Positions 15,010-19,476 of a stretch of DNA of 19,476 bases are shown piece by piece. This DNA comes from SZUA-521 sp041738285. Lineage in GTDB: Bacteria; Pseudomonadota; Gammaproteobacteria; Pseudomonadales; Azotimanducaceae. The position numbers and the translations under genes are program-made. The notes below the pieces were generated by a model. It had not been told where the DNA came from and searched no databases. It was given only the letters and a program-made list of their open reading frames with translations. Numbering within the stretch: position 1 is the first letter of the stretch; each line of letters opens with the position of its first letter. The stretch is taken from assembly GCA_041738285.1 (NCBI GenBank), contig JBGSQB010000070.1:1-19476 (forward strand), given 5' to 3'.

Positions 15010-16536
15010 ATGAGAGTTGACGCCCATGTCGCCATGCTCGTCTTCACGTGTTGTCTCACGATGTCCGCGGCGGGCGATTCGCAGCGACTTGCTGGTGTGG
15101 TCTTCCACGGCGTCACCGCATACTCACCCGAGGCTACGCTCGCGTTGTACCGCCAGGATCTCGGCGCGCCGGTCGACGCATCCCTTGCCGAGCGGGTCGC
15201 GGGAAGGGTGATCGATCGATATGAGTCGGATGGATACTTAAGTCCTAGCGTCACGACCGACTTCCATGCGGATTCCAGAATTCTGCTGGTCACGGTGCGC
15301 GAGGCGAGTGTCGGACACGTCAACGTCATCGGCAAAGATCATGTCCGCAACGCGATGTTCTGGGAGGAGGTCGAGAGTCTTCGGCAGCAGCGGCCGCTGC
15401 GTGGTGACACGTTTCGGCGATGGCTCGCCGATGTCAACGCGCTCGACGGCACTGCAGTCGTCGGGTCGATGATGCCCGTGAGGAGTGGCCAGTCGGACTA
15501 CCTCGTTTCGCTGAGTGTCGCTCCCACGCGATGGTCGGGCCTTGTGCACGTCGACAACCGCGCCGCCGAGTCGCTCGGATACGAGATCGTTCAGGGCCAG
15601 ATCGGCTATCGATTTGCCAATCCCCTGGCGGGATACATCAGTGGGTCGGGAGCGGTTGCGCTGGACCACGACCGATTGCGATTCGGTGCGCTGAGCGGTG
15701 TGCATGAGCTGTTGGAGGGTCGTACCTCCGTGCAATGGAGTCACTCGAGATCGACCTCTCGGTTACCTACGAACGAAGGATCTCAGAACGAATACGAACG
15801 GGCTCGTTCCTCGGTTGGCCTGCGGCATTCGTTGCATCGCGTTACTGCTTCGCGACTCGACGTCATCGCCAACTTTCAACGCTACGACGTTCGACAGACG
15901 GAACGCACAGGTCAGCTGCTGCGCGATGACCGCGTGCGCTCGATCGATATCGGCTTTGGTTTGTCGGGGATAGACTCCGACGGCCGACGCCACGATGTGA
16001 GCGTGCGGCTGGCGCGGGGCCTCGACGTCATGGGTGCTGAAGTCTACGAAGCGCCGGGCTACGAAGGCAGCGATCTCACTTACACGCGTGCGGACCTCAC
16101 CTATCGGGTCGTGCAGAGATTCCGCGATCGTTGGCAGGCACAACTTGCGCTTCAGGGACAAATCAGCGGCGATCGACTGCCCAGCTCGGAACAGTTTCTG
16201 ATCGGCGGCCGGCAGTTGGGTGGTGCGTTCGATCCGGCCAGCGTCGCGGGCGACGAAGGAATCGGTGGACGATTCGAGATTGCGCGTGACGCTGGATCGG
16301 TTCCGTTACTCGGCCAGCTGCAGACCTATGGTTACTACGACCATGGATTTTCCCGATCCAACAGCACGGCAGGTGCGTCGGATGATGCTTCGTCGATGGG
16401 CATCGGATTGCGTCTCGGCGCCGGCAAGTTCAATGGCTCGCTGGAGGTCGCGGTGCCGATCGAAAAACCACGCACGAATGAACTGGCTGACGCCGGGACG
16501 CGTGTCTTCTTCACGCTTTCACACCGGCTGTTCTAG
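15010..16536 (+). CDS. TpsB-type outer-membrane transporter (ShlB/FhaC/HecB family) with two POTRA domains
   Basis: 508 residues from ATG 15010, with AGGAGA at 14993-14998 upstream. A signal peptide (about 1-22) is followed by POTRA1 (about 25-98) and POTRA2 (about 100-172). The barrel begins at SGLVHVDNRAAESLG (176-190), close to the conserved VDN-R-G/A-ES-LG start of TpsB barrels. The later motif LPSSEQFLIGG (390-400) is the well-known stretch before loop L6. The last residue is Phe (SHRLF), as expected for BAM insertion. Known role: secretion of a TpsA exoprotein across the outer membrane. Odd: the L6 tip that normally reads VRGF/Y or RGYD is LGGAFD here (403-408), without the Arg. No TpsA gene is in view. 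The frame is open back to 14905, but that part lacks export features. Confidence 0.87.
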   Translation: MRVDAHVAMLVFTCCLTMSAAGDSQRLAGVVFHGVTAYSPEATLALYRQDLGAPVDASLAERVAGRVIDRYESDGYLSPSVTTDFHADSRILLVTVREASVGHVNVIGKDHVRNAMFWEEVESLRQQRPLRGDTFRRWLADVNALDGTAVVGSMMPVRSGQSDYLVSLSVAPTRWSGLVHVDNRAAESLGYEIVQGQIGYRFANPLAGYISGSGAVALDHDRLRFGALSGVHELLEGRTSVQWSHSRSTSRLPTNEGSQNEYERARSSVGLRHSLHRVTASRLDVIANFQRYDVRQTERTGQLLRDDRVRSIDIGFGLSGIDSDGRRHDVSVRLARGLDVMGAEVYEAPGYEGSDLTYTRADLTYRVVQRFRDRWQAQLALQGQISGDRLPSSEQFLIGGRQLGGAFDPASVAGDEGIGGRFEIARDAGSVPLLGQLQTYGYYDHGFSRSNSTAGASDDASSMGIGLRLGAGKFNGSLEVAVPIEKPRTNELADAGTRVFFTLSHRLF

Positions 16537-16560
16537 GCCCGTTGGACCGCTGCAGCTGTA

Positions 16561-16593
16561 GGCGATCGGCTGCCACTGCGGAAGCCGATCGCC
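16561..16593. terminator. Perfect 11-bp hairpin downstream of the TpsB gene
   Basis: GGCGATCGGCT (16561-16571) and AGCCGATCGCC (16583-16593) are perfect reverse complements with an 11-nt loop, 24 nt after the TpsB stop. A GC-rich stem at this position suggests a transcription terminator or 3'-end stabilising structure. No T-run follows, so it may instead belong to the adjoining palindromic repeats. Confidence 0.45.
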
Positions 16594-16605
16594 CGCGGCG
16601 GTCGC

Positions 16606-16673
16606 GTCATCGCTCGTGGGAGCGCCCTCGGGCGCGAGTGATTGGCCGGTAAGCCTGCGCCCACGCAGGTTGC
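16606..16673. repeat. Pair of REP-like palindromes
   Basis: The first element (about 16608-16641) contains CGTGGGAGCGCCCTCGGGCG, with the core hairpin GCGCCC (16622-16627) / GGGCGC (16630-16635) and outer bases that also pair. This resembles REP sequences of Pseudomonas and Xanthomonadales (GTGGGAGCG...). The second (16651-16671) is CCTGCG/CGCAGG (16654-16659 and 16664-16669) around a CCCA loop. Together with the neighbouring 11-bp hairpin they fill the 144-bp gap between the convergent TpsB and monooxygenase genes. Confidence 0.6.
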
Positions 16674-16680
16674 CTGCGAA

Positions 16681-18483
16681 TCAGGCCGAGAATTGCAGCC
16701 CTTCGAATCTGCCGTCCTCCCGCCAATCCTTGAGCAGTTGAAAGAATCGGATCGAGCCACCGCCAAAGGGCGCCGATTGCTTCGCGTGCGGATTGGGTTT
16801 GCCCTCGTTGTTGTAATACCCGGGTGTACACGACGGGCCGCCGAGGCCGCCCAGCGGACCGCCGTCGAAGCCGAGAATCGTGTTCACCCAGTTGTCTTCC
16901 GCTTCCTGAGTCACTTCGACTGTCCGATAACCCTTGTCCATCGCCACCGCAATGATGTGCGCCTGGTGCACAGCGGTTTCGTCGAGCAGATGTGGGAAGT
17001 TGGCGGTAAAGCCGCCTTGCGAGGTATTCATGATGAACAGATTCGGGAAGCCGTGCGCGCCCATGCCGTGGAGCGAACGCGTGCCGTCGCGCCAGTGTTC
17101 ACTGAGTGCCTTGCCGCCGCGGCCGACGACGTCATAGCCGGAGCGACGCGTGTAGCTCGTGCCTACTTCAAAGCCGGTGCTGTAGATGATGCAGTCGACC
17201 TCGTATTCGATGCCCGCAACCACGATGCCTTTCTCGGTGATGCGGTCGACGCCTTGGCCGTTGGTGTCCAGCAGCTGAACATTGGGTCGGTTGAAGGTAG
17301 GCAGGTAGTCGTCGTTGAAGGTCGGTCGTTTGCAGAACATCTGATAGTAGGGCTTCAGCTTCTCGGCGACGTCCGGGTCTTCGACGAGTTCATCGACGCG
17401 CGCGCAGATTTCTTCCATCTTCTCGAAGTTGGCCATCTCCATCATCTGCGGCACGCTCATGTTGGTGCTGCCTTGCGCCTTTTGGAACTGGTGAATCATC
17501 TTGCCGATGAGATCGGTCCAGCCGTCGGCTACCAGATCGCGTTCCTGAGGCACGCCCGATACGAGGGCATTGAAATTCTCCATGCGCGCCCGCTGCCAGC
17601 CCGGCTCGAGGCTCTTGGCCCACTTTGGATCGGTCGGCGAATTGCCGCGCACGTCTACCGAAGAAGGGGTGCGCTGAATCACGTACAGCTGTTTCGCAGT
17701 TTCGCCGAGGAACGGCACGCACTGAATGGCAGTTGCACCAGTGCCGATGATCGCCACACGCTTGTCGCCGAGCTTGTTCAGGCCGCCATCAGGGCCGCCG
17801 CCGGTGTAGTCGTAATCCCAGCGGCTGGTGTGAAAGGTGTGGCCCTTGTAGTCGCGGATGCCGGGAATGCCCGGCAGCTTCGGCCGGTGCAAGGGACCGT
17901 TCGCCATCGACACGAAGCGCGCCTTGATGGCGTCACCGCGGTTGGTCGATACGATCCAGCGCGTAGAGGCGTCGTCCCACTCGAGGCTAGTTACTTCAGT
18001 CTGGAACAGCGCGCCTTCGTACAGATTGAAGTGTTTGCCGATGTTGGCGCTGTGCGACAGGATCTCCCGAGCGTAGGAATACTTCTCCTTCGGCACGTAG
18101 TTCAGTTCTTCGAGCAGCGGCAGGTAGCAATAGGACTCGATGTCACATTGCGCGCCGGGGTAGCGGTTCCAATACCAGGTACCACCGAAGTCCGCACCTT
18201 TTTCGATGATGCGGATGTCCTTGATGCCTGCATCACGCAGGCGCGCGCCAGCCTGCAGCCCGCCGAAGCCGCCGCCGATGAGCACGACGTCCACTTCATC
18301 GATCACGGGCTCGCGTTCAATGCGTTCCTGCACGTAGGGATCTTCCAGATACTTGGCATACGCGCCGGTCATCTCTACGTACTGTTCGTTGCCGTCCGCG
18401 CGCAGTCGCTTGTCGCGCTCAATGCGATACCGCTCGCGCAGTGCATCGGCATCAAATGTCAGGTCGGTCGCGGTCTCGCTCAT
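16681..18483 (-). CDS. Baeyer-Villiger-type FAD/NADPH monooxygenase
   Basis: 600 residues; GAGGA lies 7 nt before the ATG. FAD Rossmann motif GGGFGG (70-75), the extended BVMO fingerprint GGTWYWNRYPG...D (100-114), the classic fingerprint YKGHTFHTSRWD (212-223, FxGxxxHxxxWD type), and the NADPH Rossmann motif GTGATA (247-252). The C-terminal half has the ATGF-like STGFEVG segment. The roughly 60-residue N-terminal extension places it with the larger BVMOs (phenylacetone, cyclopentadecanone or steroid monooxygenase style). The reaction is insertion of one O atom next to a ketone, giving an ester or lactone. The substrate is unknown; steroid, terpenoid or cyclic ketone is likely (inference). 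A TetR gene lies 42 bp upstream on the same strand and probably controls it. All cofactor motifs are intact. Confidence 0.94.
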   Translation of the reverse strand: MSETATDLTFDADALRERYRIERDKRLRADGNEQYVEMTGAYAKYLEDPYVQERIEREPVIDEVDVVLIGGGFGGLQAGARLRDAGIKDIRIIEKGADFGGTWYWNRYPGAQCDIESYCYLPLLEELNYVPKEKYSYAREILSHSANIGKHFNLYEGALFQTEVTSLEWDDASTRWIVSTNRGDAIKARFVSMANGPLHRPKLPGIPGIRDYKGHTFHTSRWDYDYTGGGPDGGLNKLGDKRVAIIGTGATAIQCVPFLGETAKQLYVIQRTPSSVDVRGNSPTDPKWAKSLEPGWQRARMENFNALVSGVPQERDLVADGWTDLIGKMIHQFQKAQGSTNMSVPQMMEMANFEKMEEICARVDELVEDPDVAEKLKPYYQMFCKRPTFNDDYLPTFNRPNVQLLDTNGQGVDRITEKGIVVAGIEYEVDCIIYSTGFEVGTSYTRRSGYDVVGRGGKALSEHWRDGTRSLHGMGAHGFPNLFIMNTSQGGFTANFPHLLDETAVHQAHIIAVAMDKGYRTVEVTQEAEDNWVNTILGFDGGPLGGLGGPSCTPGYYNNEGKPNPHAKQSAPFGGGSIRFFQLLKDWREDGRFEGLQFSA

Positions 18484-18525
18484 GTCAGGTCCTCGTGGTG
18501 CTCGAATGGCATGTGAAAGCTGCGA

Positions 18526-19140
18526 TTACGGCGCCAGGATGCGGCGCAGTGAATCGATGAAGAATGAAACGACGGCGGCATCGCCTGGATAGCTGTCGTC
18601 GTACAGATATCGGTCGAGAAAGGTCAGGGCGCCCAGCATGAAGTAGGCCTGCGCGCGAATTTCGACTGCGTCCATGGTTCGCAACTCGCGGCGGGCAATG
18701 CCGCCGGAGATACGGCCGACGATGTGATTGACGTGCGCCTGGGTACCTGCCTGGTACAGATCCGGGTCGTGCAGGCGGACTTCTTCGGCGAGGCGGACAT
18801 AGTTCGGGTTCGCCTGCAGGAACGTGAGGTACGTGCCGAGCATCGCCCGTTCGAAGCTGAAAAAATCTTCGCCCTCGGCACGGGGTCGCAGGCGCGCCAG
18901 AAACTCCCCGACCTGGGATGCCATCAGTTCGTGCAAGAGTTCCCGCTTGCTGCCGAAGTGGTAGTTCAAGATGCCGACGGCCACTTCGGCGCGGGCGGCA
19001 ATTTTGGCGACGGACGTGTTCTGAAAGCCTGCCCGGCCGGCCTCCTTCAGAGCGGCCTCGAGAATGCGCGCGCGCGTCCCCTCGGAGCGGGCGTACTGTC
19101 CCCGGGTCTGGGTCTTGGATTGCGCACCGGATTCTGCCAT
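18526..19140 (-). CDS. TetR/AcrR-family transcriptional regulator
   Basis: 204 residues. The N-terminal helix-turn-helix covers about residues 22-69: RARILEAALKEAGRAGF (23-39), then TSVAKIAARAEVAVGILNYHFGSK, with the TetR hallmark YHFGSKREL at 60-68. The remainder is an all-alpha ligand/dimer domain of a size typical for the family. It lies just upstream of the BVMO gene on the same strand and divergent from the thiolase gene, with 115 bp between the starts. It therefore probably represses its own operon and perhaps the thiolase, responding to a ketone or acyl-CoA intermediate (inference). No clear Shine-Dalgarno precedes the ATG. Confidence 0.9.
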   Translation of the reverse strand: MAESGAQSKTQTRGQYARSEGTRARILEAALKEAGRAGFQNTSVAKIAARAEVAVGILNYHFGSKRELLHELMASQVGEFLARLRPRAEGEDFFSFERAMLGTYLTFLQANPNYVRLAEEVRLHDPDLYQAGTQAHVNHIVGRISGGIARRELRTMDAVEIRAQAYFMLGALTFLDRYLYDDSYPGDAAVVSFFIDSLRRILAP

Positions 19141-19148
19141 GGCTGAAT

Positions 19149-19166
19149 ATTGAATCGGTTTTCAGT
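19149..19166. promoter_or_regulatory. Candidate TetR operator in the divergent TetR/thiolase region
   Basis: TGAA (19151-19154) and TTCA (19161-19164) form an inverted repeat with a 6-bp spacer, and the outermost bases at 19149 and 19166 also pair. It starts 8 bp from the TetR start codon in an AT-richer stretch that should hold the divergent promoters. A second weak palindrome, GCGAAT-TG-ATTGCGC, lies at 19176-19190. Both are suggestions only. Confidence 0.25.
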
Positions 19167-19255
19167 TTAATGCAAGCGAATTGATTGCGCTGAACGGCGC
19201 CGGGCTTGGGTTACCATCCGAACCCGTTTCACCCCAACACCGCAGGAGATCGACC

Positions 19256-19468
19256 ATGCAGGACGTCTACATCATCGAGGCTGTGCGCAGTCCCATCGGC
19301 AAACGCGGTAAAGGACTGGCCGGCCTCATGCCCGCAGACCTGCTCGGCGCCGTACAGCTGGCCGCGTTGCAACGCAGCGGCATCGATGCTGCGCGCATCG
19401 GTCAGGTCATCGGCGGCTGCGTGTCCCAGGTGGGCGAGCAGTCGTTCAACTTCATTGCGTTGAAGTAA
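19256..19468 (+). CDS. Acetyl-CoA acetyltransferase (thiolase), N-terminal fragment, broken
   Basis: ATG 19256 has CAGGAGA (19243-19248) 7 nt upstream. The first ~65 residues are typical thiolase: DVYIIEAVRSPIGKRGKG (3-20), the P-A-DLLGAV segment, and VIGGCVSQVGEQSFN (51-65). In the family EQSFN/EQ-x-N is normally followed by an I-A-R-type helix; here it changes to FIALK and a TAA at 19466, 8 bases before the window ends. The catalytic Cys (about residue 90 in thiolases) and everything after it are missing. The break could be an insertion, a frameshift or an assembly end. Thiolases cleave 3-ketoacyl-CoA in beta-oxidation, which fits the BVMO/CoA-transferase surroundings. Confidence 0.8.
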   Translation: MQDVYIIEAVRSPIGKRGKGLAGLMPADLLGAVQLAALQRSGIDAARIGQVIGGCVSQVGEQSFNFIALK

Positions 19469-19476
19469 ATCGATTA

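Noticed and set aside
16642..18516. A 624-codon plus-strand frame covering the whole BVMO gene
   Set aside because: It is the antisense of a motif-rich BVMO frame. Long antisense frames are expected in GC-rich DNA, and the translation shows no domain.
1..19476. CRISPR arrays, tRNA/rRNA genes, insertion sequences, prophage genes
   Set aside because: I looked for regularly spaced repeats, cloverleaf-like segments, transposase motifs and phage genes and saw none; the only repeats are the palindromes and the FecR tandem repeat.

Overview
The window is GC-rich, densely packed bacterial DNA. Gene content and style suggest a gammaproteobacterium: Uup-type ABC-F ATPase, two-partner-secretion outer-membrane transporter, CHASE2/GGDEF/EAL c-di-GMP protein, CaiB/BaiF CoA-transferase, Baeyer-Villiger monooxygenase, and short REP-like palindromes between genes. 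This assignment is an inference from gene families; no rRNA or tRNA is present to anchor it.

Layout. (1) 1-1131: an imperfect long palindrome, then a beta-lactamase-fold protein that has lost its SxxK nucleophile motif. A small coiled-coil ORF lies convergent to it. (2) 1402-5622, plus strand: a probable selenoprotein of the glycine/D-proline reductase B type, with in-frame UGA at 1903 and a SECIS-like hairpin right after it. It is followed by an MscS channel, a membrane fatty-acid desaturase and a dienelactone-hydrolase-like protein; gaps are 14-63 nt, so they could be co-transcribed. (3) 5516-7333: the N-terminal Rieske part of a ring-hydroxylating-type oxygenase that has lost its catalytic domain, divergent from a class III CoA-transferase. 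(4) 7347-10764: Uup (minus) and, divergently, a MelB-like GPH/MFS symporter preceded by a tiny overlapping leader ORF. (5) 10782-16536: a FecR-domain exported protein with internal repeats and a CHASE2-PAS-GGDEF-EAL protein in one operon (minus), divergent from a TpsB-type POTRA/beta-barrel transporter with no TpsA substrate in view. (6) 16537-16680: hairpin plus two REP-like palindromes. (7) 16681-19468: Baeyer-Villiger-type flavin monooxygenase behind a TetR regulator, divergent from the first 70 codons of a thiolase that is broken off at the window end.

How it fits together. Regions 3, 4 and 7 look catabolic: CoA-transferase, ketone-oxidising BVMO, thiolase and TetR suit degradation of lipids, terpenoids or steroids through CoA esters. 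Region 5 looks like an envelope sensing/secretion module linked to c-di-GMP.

The two best leads are the selenoprotein, which a standard gene caller would split in two or truncate, and the FecR / CHASE2-GGDEF-EAL / TpsB module, whose substrate is unknown and whose TpsB lacks the usual L6 arginine.
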